Positions 1 to 7,756 of a DNA stretch of 64,000 nucleotides are shown here, one piece after another. The DNA comes from Microcoleus sp. FACHB-831 (GTDB taxonomy: Bacteria > Cyanobacteriota > Cyanobacteriia > Cyanobacteriales > FACHB-T130). Position numbers and translations under genes: made by a program. The stretch lies in contig NZ_JACJON010000068.1 of assembly GCF_014695585.1 (NCBI RefSeq), positions 310,001 through 374,000 of the forward strand, read 5' to 3'. The first letter of the stretch is position 1, and every line of letters starts with the position of its first letter. The notes beneath the pieces were generated by a model. It was not told where the DNA came from and did no database searches. It saw only the letters and a program-made list of their open reading frames with translations.

Positions 1-6
1 CAATTT

Positions 7-603
7 ATGCGTTCGTTTTGGTCTGAACCTTTTTTGTGGATTCATCTTGCTGGCTTGACAGCGGTTCCAATTTTTCTGGGGATATGCTTCCTGGGTCTTA
101 CTGCGGGCGAGCCAATATTGCCGATTTGGTTAGAAATTTTTTTAGTAGCGGTTGTAGGTATTACACCGGTGCTAGGGATGCAAATACTCCGCCCTTTTTA
201 TATATTCAGTATCCTGGCACTCGCTATAAAGCCAGAGCAGCTGAACGAACAGCAACGACGCCTTTTGTCACAGTTTAAAACTAAAGTAAACCGAGTGGTG
301 GCAGTTCTAGCAGCTGTTTTCATGCTGTTGGTATTGATACAAATATACGATGCTACACCTGCGGTGGCATCTTTTGCACCTTTTCTACCCCAATCCCACA
401 ACTTAGGGCTGATGTTGGCTTGTGTGGCGTTTCTTTTAGGCAATTTGTTTTTGCAAATACCCGTTAGCGTGGCTCTCGTAGTGCTAACTGATGAAGCAAA
501 GTTGGCTGCGACAGAACCCTATGAAGTAGAACGCATATCGCAGGATTTTACTATACCGGGCTGGCGGGTTAATAAAATATTGCCACCTATGGTAGAAGAA
601 TAA
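7..603 (+). CDS. Cyanobacterial multi-spanning membrane protein (low-complexity-tail type family)
   Basis: The 198-residue protein opens with MRSFWSEPFLWIHLAGL and has about four hydrophobic stretches (roughly residues 10-35, 40-72, 92-112 and 130-160), so it is almost certainly an integral membrane protein. The N-terminus resembles a family known to me only from cyanobacteria and annotated as a low-complexity-tail membrane protein. Here the C-terminus is short and ends in an acidic VEE, with no long low-complexity tail. No catalytic motif is visible and the function is unknown. The ATG lies six bases into the window, so upstream regulation cannot be seen. Confidence 0.7.
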   Translation: MRSFWSEPFLWIHLAGLTAVPIFLGICFLGLTAGEPILPIWLEIFLVAVVGITPVLGMQILRPFYIFSILALAIKPEQLNEQQRRLLSQFKTKVNRVVAVLAAVFMLLVLIQIYDATPAVASFAPFLPQSHNLGLMLACVAFLLGNLFLQIPVSVALVVLTDEAKLAATEPYEVERISQDFTIPGWRVNKILPPMVEE

Positions 604-795
604 TTAAAAATCAGCTCTGTAAAGGCATTTCAAGGTAGGGAAGTGTAAACCTGTAAAGTTGGAATTTTATATTAAAATTGTCTATAAAATGTTGTTTTCC
701 GCACAACCACTAACAAATTACTGGGCTATGCTAAAAATAGACAGAAAAAGTGGTAACAGACCAGTAAATTTACTATTGCTTAGTGGCAGGTGCAT

Positions 796-999
796 ATGGT
801 TAGTTCTACAGCTTCATCTAAAGGCGGAGTTTTTGAAGACACCCAAATTTGGGACAGTCTAAAACAAGCGATCGCCTCTAGTTCAGGATTCCAGCGCTGG
901 GATCTCGAACATGCTGTTGATGACGCAGACAAAGAGTGCAGCCTAGATTATCGAGTTCGCCGCTATTTGCGGGAAACTTTAGAGACGCTGGCTTATTGA
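796..999 (+). CDS. Small conserved hypothetical protein
   Basis: A 67-residue soluble, acidic protein (MVSSTASSKGG..., ending LRETLETLAY). It has no membrane segment and no motif I recognise. The ATG at 796 is preferred; an in-frame GTG six bases upstream is an alternative, and neither has a clear Shine-Dalgarno sequence. The helical, charged C-terminal half and the perfect hairpin just after the stop suggest a real expressed gene rather than noise. It is convergent with the DUF1400 gene downstream. The function is unknown. Confidence 0.5.
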   Translation: MVSSTASSKGGVFEDTQIWDSLKQAIASSSGFQRWDLEHAVDDADKECSLDYRVRRYLRETLETLAY

Positions 1000-1017
1000 T
1001 ATTTATTAGTTATGAGC

Positions 1018-1040
1018 GGAGCCGGAGATGCTCCGGCTCC
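1018..1040. terminator. Bidirectional hairpin between convergent genes
   Basis: A perfect 10-bp GC-rich inverted repeat (GGAGCCGGAG / CTCCGGCTCC) with a three-base loop sits between two convergent genes and is followed by TTTT on the plus side. Its placement suggests a shared transcription terminator. Confidence 0.7.
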
Positions 1041-1061
1041 AGTTTTGAGGGAATTTATTAC

Positions 1062-1589
1062 TCAAAACTTGGGTAAACGCTCTGCCAGCTTACGGAGTTG
1101 ACCAAAAACCTCAGCAAGGCGATCGCCCTCCACCTGAACTTCTGGGGTGGGGTAATTTTCCAACGCTTCAATCAAGGAAATTTTGCCGTCTTTAAGAGCA
1201 GAGCCAACTATGGCAGAGCGTAAAGACTCCCGGTTAGCCGCATTGCCGGGAGTATGAACCACCTGAGAAACGCGATCGAGTATCGATTCTCCGATAGGGC
1301 TAGTCAGCATTGCATATAAAAGAACCGGATTGACTTTGACTTCATTAGTTAGAGCGCGTCGAAGCTCCGAAGGATCTCTCTTTGCCATAGCCAAATAAGC
1401 TCGCAGCGACGGGGAGAGTTCACCAGTTTTGGCAAAAGTAGAGAGTTCTGTAACAGATACAGATTCCCGAAGAATGCGGTATTTCAGTACGACAGAGTCG
1501 GCAGCTTGAGCGTTTTGGCTAAATAGCAAAATCACAGCACTAGCAGTAGAACCTAAGATTAAACGCCGTAATAATAAATTGAAGTTCAT
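1062..1589 (-). CDS. Exported DUF1400-domain protein
   Basis: A protein of about 175 residues starting at MNFNLLLRRL. It has an N-terminal signal peptide (hydrophobic core about residues 8-24, probable cleavage after AQA) followed by a domain matching DUF1400: a VLKYRILRESVSVTELSTFA-type start, then helical segments containing VNPVLLYAMLTSPIGESIL. In cyanobacteria DUF1400 often precedes an alpha/beta hydrolase domain; here it stands alone and no nucleophile motif is present. A longer reading frame begins 27 codons upstream, but the signal peptide places the start at 1589. A periplasmic location is inferred. The function is unknown. Confidence 0.75.
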   Translation of the reverse strand: MNFNLLLRRLILGSTASAVILLFSQNAQAADSVVLKYRILRESVSVTELSTFAKTGELSPSLRAYLAMAKRDPSELRRALTNEVKVNPVLLYAMLTSPIGESILDRVSQVVHTPGNAANRESLRSAIVGSALKDGKISLIEALENYPTPEVQVEGDRLAEVFGQLRKLAERLPKF

Positions 1590-1684
1590 AGTAGAAAGTG
1601 TAAAAATATTGATGTTCTCATATGACGATAATTTAGCAAGATAAGTTGCCGCCTCTGGCTCAAGTAACAATTATGCGCGATGCT

Positions 1685-1712
1685 CTTATAAGCTATTCAA
1701 ACAGCTTATAAG
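1685..1712. promoter_or_regulatory. Paired CTTATAAG palindromes in a divergent promoter region
   Basis: CTTATAAGCT (1685-1694) and AGCTTATAAG (1703-1712) form a perfect 10-bp inverted repeat with an 8-base spacer, and the second copy is embedded in a 12-bp palindrome (AGCTTATAAGCT). The site lies between two divergently transcribed exported-protein genes, so a shared operator is plausible. No protein can be assigned to it. Confidence 0.35.
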
Positions 1713-1886
1713 CTAATAATTATCTAAGATTTGCAGATATGGTAAAGTCTTGCCAATAAGGTACTTGGCTCATACTAACTGCTAAATTTAAATGCGCGAT
1801 CGCGTACTGCTTCAAAGCTCCAACCTTATCCGGATGTCGAATTGCTCGCCCGTAGATTACTTAAAACCATAAAAGCTTTCAACCCC

Positions 1887-2957
1887 ATGACACATAAAGG
1901 TTGGAGTCCTCACTCAAACCGCTCGCTCACCATCCCTTTTCCCCTACCCGTCCGCGCATCGTTACTAACAAACCTGCTGCTTTTGTCTGGCGGCGCGGCG
2001 ATACTTCTGGCGCACCCGCAAAACTACGCACTTGCTGGTATTGCCAAGCAAGCTCCTCAAAAAATCATCACCGAAGTCATCTACGTCAACCCCAATATCG
2101 GCACAGATACCGTCGCTGATAACTCTCAATCCGCTCCCTACCGCACCATCGCCTATGCAATGCAGCAAGCTTCATCGGGAACGGCGATCCAACTTGCATC
2201 AGGTTCCTACACTAACAAAAACGGCGAAATATTCCCAATTGTTGTAAAACAAGGTGTTATTCTGCGCGGGGATGCATCCACCAAAGGCCAGACAATAAAT
2301 ATTATTGGTGGCGGCTACTACATCAGCCCCACCTTATCCGCTCAAAACGTTACAGTTCGAGCAGAAAAAGACAGCGAAATTAGCGGCGTGAGCATTACTA
2401 ACCCCAATACTCGCGGTACTGCCCTCTGGATTGAATCCAGCAACCCCACCGTCAAAAATAACACCTTCTCCAACAGCAACCGCGAGGGTGTTTTTCTCAG
2501 CGGTACGGCAAATCCTAAAATTGAAGACAACATCTTCACCAAAAACTTGGGTAACGGCATTTCTATTGCAAAAATGTCAGCCGGAGAGATCCGCAACAAT
2601 GTAATTGACAACACAGGTATTGGCATTGTAGTTAGCGAGTCAGCATCTCCAGCGATCGCGCAAAACCGCATTCTCAAAAACCGCCAGGGTGTTGATGTCG
2701 GAGGTGACGCAACCCCTTTGCTGCGTAACAACATCATTGAGAACAACCGCGAAAATGGTGTCGTAGCGACGGGAAATGCTGGGCCAAATTTGGGCACCAA
2801 AGCAAGTCCTGGACAAAATCGCATCCGTAACAACGGTCAATACGATATCTACAACGTGACCCGCAACAATACTATATTTGCTGTTGGCAACGACATCGAT
2901 CTCAAACGAATTTCAGGTCGTGTGGATTTTGTAAATACTCCCGCCACTGGCTCATAA
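1887..2957 (+). CDS. Exported DUF1565 parallel beta-helix protein
   Basis: A protein of about 356 residues. A hydrophobic export signal lies around residues 24-45 and is followed by IYVNPNIGTDTVADNSQSAP, the typical opening of DUF1565. The rest is a right-handed parallel beta-helix: repeated short segments such as NPTVKNNTFSNSNREGVFLSG, NPKIEDNIFTKNLGNGISI and TPLLRNNIIENNRENGVVA, with Asn ladders, as in pectin-lyase-like folds. No polysaccharide-lyase catalytic residues are obvious, so the role may be binding or structural at the cell surface. The ATG at 1887 was chosen; an in-frame TTG lies 45 bases upstream. Confidence 0.8.
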   Translation: MTHKGWSPHSNRSLTIPFPLPVRASLLTNLLLLSGGAAILLAHPQNYALAGIAKQAPQKIITEVIYVNPNIGTDTVADNSQSAPYRTIAYAMQQASSGTAIQLASGSYTNKNGEIFPIVVKQGVILRGDASTKGQTINIIGGGYYISPTLSAQNVTVRAEKDSEISGVSITNPNTRGTALWIESSNPTVKNNTFSNSNREGVFLSGTANPKIEDNIFTKNLGNGISIAKMSAGEIRNNVIDNTGIGIVVSESASPAIAQNRILKNRQGVDVGGDATPLLRNNIIENNRENGVVATGNAGPNLGTKASPGQNRIRNNGQYDIYNVTRNNTIFAVGNDIDLKRISGRVDFVNTPATGS

Positions 2958-3102
2958 TGGCGAACCCACCCGGATTACCTAGCTGTCGCCCTCAGATACC
3001 AGGCGATCGCGCTACGATGGGCAATTTTTTTGAGAACCTCTATATCTTGAATTTGAGCTAGTTCCCAAATCCGTATCACGGATTGAAATAAGACGCTTGC
3101 CC

Positions 3103-3270
3103 CTAAAAAAAGATGTGCCAGCCTCCTCTAGGGGGAGACTGGCGCTATACAGGTATTCATCGGCTTTTTATATATTTAGGGTCTTTATATTGGCTGACCC
3201 CATTTGAACCATCATTATTGTTACATCTATCTCCAGAAAACGTTAATTTCGTAATAATTTCTTTATTTTT
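3103..3270 (+). repeat. Dispersed intergenic repeat, copy 1
   Basis: The unit runs from CTAAAAAAAGATG to TTTCTTTATTTTT. Near its 5' end GCCAGCCTCC can pair with GGGGGAGACTGGC, and further on it carries the segment TTTAGGGTCTTTATATTGG. Copy 2 lies about 300 bases downstream in the same orientation. Strand is the orientation as written and transcription is not shown. Confidence 0.7.
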
Positions 3271-3403
3271 ATTTATAACACCCTTTATAAGTATTTATAC
3301 CAACGGCTGCTAGCGCCGCTCTTGCCTACAAGGCGATTGTGCTGGCGATCTCAGCGGATAATTGCTTAGGGCAATCAACGAACCAACCATAATACATTTT
3401 TCG

Positions 3404-3570
3404 CTAAAAAAAGATGCGCCAGTACTCATCTAGGTGAAGACTGGCGCTATAGAGATATTTATTCAGGTTTTGTATATTTAGGGTCTTTATATTGGCTGAC
3501 CCCATTTGAACCACAATTTAATATTGACACCTATTCCAATCAAAGATTAATTTCGTAATTTTTTCTTTAT
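3404..3570 (+). repeat. Dispersed intergenic repeat, copy 2
   Basis: The same unit as copy 1 with scattered substitutions. The stem region is changed on both arms (GCCAGTACTCA and TGAAGACTGGC) while the outer GCCAG/CTGGC pairing is kept, and the segment TTTAGGGTCTTTATATTGGC is identical to copy 1. Conservation of structure and of an AT-rich core suggests either a structured RNA or a miniature mobile repeat. There is no open frame. Confidence 0.7.
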
Positions 3571-3765
3571 ATTGTTCTTTCTTCCGATTGATGAATGTTT
3601 GTTACATAAGCGTTACAGGCAACCGTCAATAAGTAACAGTGGCAAAGCAGGGAAACTAGGAGCGATCGCGCAACCGTGCGTAGGCGAAAGCAAGGTCACG
3701 ACAAAGCAGCGACGGGAGAGCAATCTTCCCACGCGGAGCCTGTGCCCCAATCTATATAGCCTTAC

Positions 3766-4644
3766 CTATGCGGGTCGTAAAAAGTTCAACAGTTCTCGAT
3801 TAACAGTTTGGGGCGCTTCTTGCTGTATCCAGTGACCGCAGTGAGGTACCAATTTTAGTTTGAACGGAGCCGAGATTAACCGTTCCATTCCTTCTGTAAG
3901 TTTGTGACTGAGAAGGGAATCTTCTTCACCCCACAGTATTAAAGTGGGCACAGTTACAGGAGAAGGCGCTCGCCCCAAATTGTGCATCCAATTAGCCGGA
4001 GCCAGCCATTGGCGATAATAGTTAATCGCCGCCGAAAGTACCCCAGGCTTTGATAGCGCCATCTGATACATCTCGGTGTCCTCGGCGGTAAACGCTCCTT
4101 TGCGAATCGCTTGTCCGCGAAACACGTTTTGGACAAAATCTTTTAAGTTCTGTTGTATCAGCCACTCTGGGAGTCCAGGGATCTGAAAAGCAAACACGTA
4201 CCAACTGCGGCGCAGTTGATCCATATTACTGGCGATTTCTTGCAAAAACTGCTGCGGGTGCGGCGCGTTTAAAATTGCTAGACGGTTTAGAACTTGAGGA
4301 AACTTCTGCGCCAAATGCCACGCGATCGCCCCTCCCCAGTCGTGACCCACAATATGTGCCCGCACATATCCTAGACTTGTAATCAAACCCCGAATATCAG
4401 CACTGAGCGTATCAAGGTCATAGCCACTCGCTGGCTTATCAGAATCGTTATAGCCCCGCAGATCCGGAACTACCACCTTAAAATGCCTCGCCAATGCTGG
4501 TATCTGATAGCGCCAGGAATACCAAAACTCTGGAAACCCATGCAGGAGTATAACCAGCTCTCCCTCTCCTTGGGTAACGCAGTGTAAGCGAATGTTATTA
4601 GTCTCAACAAAATGGTGTTGCCACTCAGAATCCAGAAAGTTCAT
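3766..4644 (-). CDS. Alpha/beta hydrolase, epoxide hydrolase-like
   Basis: A 292-residue single-domain alpha/beta hydrolase. It shows the oxyanion-hole motif HGFPEFWYSWR, the nucleophile elbow GHDWGG with Asp as nucleophile (as in epoxide hydrolases and haloalkane dehalogenases), the acid loop in TLILWGEEDSLL and the catalytic His in VPHCGHWIQQE. The HGxP motif and Asp nucleophile favour soluble epoxide hydrolase activity (epoxide to diol) over esterase activity. The cap domain includes PEWLIQQNLKDF. It is a monocistronic-looking minus-strand gene with no signal peptide. The substrate is unknown. Confidence 0.85.
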   Translation of the reverse strand: MNFLDSEWQHHFVETNNIRLHCVTQGEGELVILLHGFPEFWYSWRYQIPALARHFKVVVPDLRGYNDSDKPASGYDLDTLSADIRGLITSLGYVRAHIVGHDWGGAIAWHLAQKFPQVLNRLAILNAPHPQQFLQEIASNMDQLRRSWYVFAFQIPGLPEWLIQQNLKDFVQNVFRGQAIRKGAFTAEDTEMYQMALSKPGVLSAAINYYRQWLAPANWMHNLGRAPSPVTVPTLILWGEEDSLLSHKLTEGMERLISAPFKLKLVPHCGHWIQQEAPQTVNRELLNFLRPA

Positions 4645-4790
4645 AAACGCTTGCAGGTTGATATACCCGGAGTTTGTACGCCGGTCTTCTACCTTAAGGT
4701 TAACATTCTGCGGCCTTAAATCCGAGTGTTAAAGGTGTTCGGCATCAGCCAAACAGCTTTTTCTTGGCAACATCATCATGTTTATTCGGT

Positions 4791-5135
4791 TTATAACGGT
4801 TGTGTGACCGCAAGACGGGATTCAGAGGGTTTTATTTTGTACTTGACAAGATTCGCTAGATCTTGTAACTGGCTGATGGCTTCAGCACCCTCTAGCTTCA
4901 TAAGTTCGCGATCGTCTCGCATTTCCGTCCAAGTGATCCCGTAATCAGAGACTAAGAACCGGATCAAATGGTCGTCCCCCAAGCTGACCATAAAAGACGC
5001 ACTGTTCATTTGACCGCCGCAGGTATAACAGGAAGCTAGGTAGCCCCTCTGCTCTAGCACGAGCGCCAGAGCTTGAAGATTCATTACCAGATCCTGGACA
5101 AATTGACGGTGTTGCTCTGCAAGTCGTATAAACAC
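4791..5135 (-). CDS. DUF1815 family protein
   Basis: A 114-residue soluble protein starting MFIRLAEQHRQFVQDLVMNL, matching the small cyanobacterial DUF1815 family. It contains CYTCGGQMNSASFMVSLGDD, a CxxC pair that could bind metal or form a disulfide, and an aromatic/acidic segment YGITWTEMRDDREL. The start is GTG with a well-placed GGAG seven bases upstream, which fixes it. The function is unknown. Confidence 0.8.
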   Translation of the reverse strand: MFIRLAEQHRQFVQDLVMNLQALALVLEQRGYLASCYTCGGQMNSASFMVSLGDDHLIRFLVSDYGITWTEMRDDRELMKLEGAEAISQLQDLANLVKYKIKPSESRLAVTQPL

Positions 5136-5586
5136 GTTTTTACTCCAACCACCACACCTAATTTTAGCCTTTAATTATTTCTTAAGAATTTGATCTTGAG
5201 CAAAGCCCCAGTTATATTTAGGTATTGGGAATACTAAAAGATTTGGTATCCTTGCTTAACCCACATTAACTGAACTATTAAAGCAAGTACAGTATTAACA
5301 ACAACAGTACGCTTTATATTCCTGAATCGTAGCCATAAGCCCTGAAAGTTAGGCTCTCTCTAGAGAAGTACTTGGCGTCCGGGCGCGAATAAGCAAAGAT
5401 AAAAATAATAAATCAGAGTGATAAGAATAGCTTTTATAAATAATGCGTTATTACGAAAAATGGGGATGCAACGATGAATTGCGATCGCTATGCTTCCCCC
5501 GTACTATGTCGCACTTGAGGTTTGCCTCGCTGTTGAGTCCCACATTTAATAATGGGTGGGACTTGACAACAGCGATTGTCCCCACT
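5136..5586. other. 451-bp gene-free stretch with a hairpin near its right end
   Basis: No supported gene is seen. Near the right end AGTCCCAC (5536-5543) and GTGGGACT (5556-5563) form an 8-bp stem just past the stop of the minus-strand DUF2839 gene. It may help terminate that transcript, although no T-run follows. The remainder is AT-rich and presumably includes the promoter of the DUF1815 gene. Confidence 0.5.
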
Positions 5587-5799
5587 CTAATTGACTTGCC
5601 ACCAACCGAACGCAGGCCCGATGAAGCGTACAGTCACCCAGCAAGCAGCTAGGAGGCCGATGCCAATCCAAGCCCCTTGGTTACTCCATTTTACAAACTG
5701 CTCCCCCTGCTTTTTGGTAATCGGCAGCCAGGGCAAGATGTAAGCATCTTGTCCATATTTTTCTTTGAGAGCTTCTTTACGACGCTTGGATTCTCCCAT
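5587..5799 (-). CDS. DUF2839 small membrane protein
   Basis: A 70-residue protein starting MGESKRRKEALKEKYGQD, with one hydrophobic segment (about residues 44-62, IGIGLLAACWVTVRFIGPA) and a short tail GWWQVN. This is the DUF2839 family found in cyanobacteria and plastid-related genomes. The basic N-terminus followed by a single membrane segment suggests a cytoplasmic N-terminus. The function is unknown. Confidence 0.8.
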   Translation of the reverse strand: MGESKRRKEALKEKYGQDAYILPWLPITKKQGEQFVKWSNQGAWIGIGLLAACWVTVRFIGPAFGWWQVN

Positions 5800-5983
5800 A
5801 ACTTCTGCAAATGGCTGTAAATACTTGGTTAATAATAGCGCTGCCGTGGAACCGCAGGCGGATTGTTTATCAAATTACAAAAAAGTTGGGGTTAGGCAAA
5901 TAAAAAGTAAAAAAAGAATATTGCTGCATTTGCATGATAGCCTTCCTCTATCCGCTCCTAACCCCCAGATGGCGAACAAAAAG

Positions 5984-7627
5984 CTAACTTCTATCTCTCA
6001 ACCAGTTGGGGTCTAAATAGTTAATACGCGCTAGGGGACTGAGAGCTGAAAGTACGAGAGTACCATAGCTGCGGTGGTTCACCCGTCCGTCAAAAAGGGC
6101 AACTACACCTTGGGACTCTCGCACCGGAGCGATCGCTCGCTGCAATTCCCGCAAAGCGACAGGCAACAGATACAAACGAAACCAATCTAAACGCCGTTGC
6201 TTGTAGTAAGCCACCCGTGCAGCAACCAGGGGATTTTCCAGCGAAGGAATCGGCAAAGTAGCGATCGCCAACAGTTGCGGAGGCGGGATCGTAAGAAGAT
6301 GCTGCCGCCAAAACTCCCACCCAGTAACCAAAATACCCCTCTGGCTCAAACTTGTCTTCTCGACCTGAACCCTAGAGCCAAAGCTGGCAGCCAAAACCGC
6401 CCCCACCTGAGCCTTTAGCGGCGTATCCCCAATCAGCAGAACAACCGGGCGTTTCAGGTCATCGCTAAAACTCAGCAGAGTGAGGATTTGTTTAATCAAC
6501 ACCTCCTGAAATTCAGGTGTATTCGGCATCGCCAGCTTATCGGGCACATACAATTGAATCAATTCGCTCCGGCGATCTGGAGAAAACTTAATTAGAGTAG
6601 AATCTGCCAATCCCAACTCAGTTTGGTAAACAGACGCCGAACCCTCCATATCGAGTGCGCCACCGATTAACACTATCGGCTGCTGCGTCCAGATCTTACT
6701 TAAAGCTGTCGCCACCTCAACGGGAGAACAGCAGAGCGAAAATGTACCGCCGCTGCGGTCAATTGATGCCCAAATTATACTTTTGCCATCAGTTTGCCAG
6801 CGCTGCCAAAAATTTCTCCACGCAGGTGGTAGATCCGCTAACACATCAGAGGAGAGATTTGGCTCTAACCCTTTGAGAGTTAGTTCTTTGTAGAGACGAC
6901 GCAAAATGTCTTGCTCTGACGGTTCGATCAAATAGCACTCGTAAGGATTAGCAGGATGCTGAAAGACTAAGTGCGTCAACTGTACGCGGGCATCTCTAAT
7001 AGCGTCGGCTTGGTCTGAGCGACAGCGCATCAGTTCCTCCCAGTCACTCGCAGACAAACGGGCAGTCAGCGTTTCACGCGCCAAGCCTTCTAAGTCATCG
7101 GCACCGTCAATGATAGTAGGGACGTTCGTAGGTATGCCATCTTGCCCGTGCAGTTTGTTTGCTATCCAAACATCAGGAGACATCAGCAGCACTCCCTGGA
7201 AATCTTCATTAGGCCAGCGATCGCCAGTCTGGACATCCTTATACTTTTGCAGCCACTGTAGCAGCGGGGGAATTTCTACTTTCTGCAAGTGCTGCTGCAC
7301 GGCTTCCGATACCACCAAAATTATCGGCCCCGGCCAAATAAGTGCTGGTAGTAGGTAACTGAGGCGATACCCACTTTGGACATCACCAAGGGGAATGCCA
7401 GTCTGTATCAGGGCACTCCGACCCAGCCGAAAAGCTCTCGCCACCAGCCGCGCCATCGTGAGATGATGTGGCCAAATGGGGACATTGAGCAGCGATCGCC
7501 TTAGAGTTGGCTCTTCGGCGCATCCTAGCTCAACGGCTTTTTCAGAGCTAGGGGTCGTTAAGTCTTTATTGTTCTTAACAAATCGCAAGTAGGCAAGCAG
7601 CGCCGAATGGACTTCTACTTCAATCAC
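5984..7627 (-). CDS. DinG/Rad3-like helicase homologue with degenerate ATPase motifs
   Basis: A 547-residue protein. The C-terminal third resembles the second domain of XPD/DinG-type helicases: LATLPIPSLENPLVAARV-like sequence, then LLPVALRELQRAIAPVRES and GVVALFDGRVNHRSYG, the positions of family motifs V-VI. The N-terminal region keeps the fold pattern (SALIQTGIPLGDVQSGYRLS where Walker A should be, TIIDGADDLEG where DEAH should be). However, the GKT lysine, the DEAH box and the QGxGRxxR arginines are not recognisable, and there are no Fe-S cysteines in the usual pattern. Either a non-catalytic paralogue or a very divergent helicase; a role in DNA repair is inference only. Confidence 0.6.
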   Translation of the reverse strand: MIEVEVHSALLAYLRFVKNNKDLTTPSSEKAVELGCAEEPTLRRSLLNVPIWPHHLTMARLVARAFRLGRSALIQTGIPLGDVQSGYRLSYLLPALIWPGPIILVVSEAVQQHLQKVEIPPLLQWLQKYKDVQTGDRWPNEDFQGVLLMSPDVWIANKLHGQDGIPTNVPTIIDGADDLEGLARETLTARLSASDWEELMRCRSDQADAIRDARVQLTHLVFQHPANPYECYLIEPSEQDILRRLYKELTLKGLEPNLSSDVLADLPPAWRNFWQRWQTDGKSIIWASIDRSGGTFSLCCSPVEVATALSKIWTQQPIVLIGGALDMEGSASVYQTELGLADSTLIKFSPDRRSELIQLYVPDKLAMPNTPEFQEVLIKQILTLLSFSDDLKRPVVLLIGDTPLKAQVGAVLAASFGSRVQVEKTSLSQRGILVTGWEFWRQHLLTIPPPQLLAIATLPIPSLENPLVAARVAYYKQRRLDWFRLYLLPVALRELQRAIAPVRESQGVVALFDGRVNHRSYGTLVLSALSPLARINYLDPNWLRDRS

Positions 7628-7756
7628 AGCTAGTTGTTGGTTTTTGGTTGTTGGTTTCTGCCATTACAGGCTAGCAACCCTGGAATGCCGCGAACTGAGA
7701 ATAAGAACCGACACCCAGACTAACTAACCACTACCAACTATTAACTATAGACATCG

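Larger units (their letters stand above)
2958..3765. other. 808-bp gene-free stretch with two copies of a structured repeat
   Basis: No credible coding sequence is present. Short open frames here lack ribosome binding sites and protein-like composition. The stretch holds two related copies of a repeat of about 167 bases (listed separately), several HIP1 sites and AT-rich filler. Confidence 0.7.

Noticed and set aside
2342-2833. 163-codon minus-strand frame inside the beta-helix gene
   Set aside because: It is antisense to a convincing DUF1565 protein, and its composition follows the repeat on the sense strand.
3572-3835. 87-codon plus-strand frame
   Set aside because: It has basic, low-complexity translation, overlaps the end of the hydrolase gene in antisense and shows no start signals.
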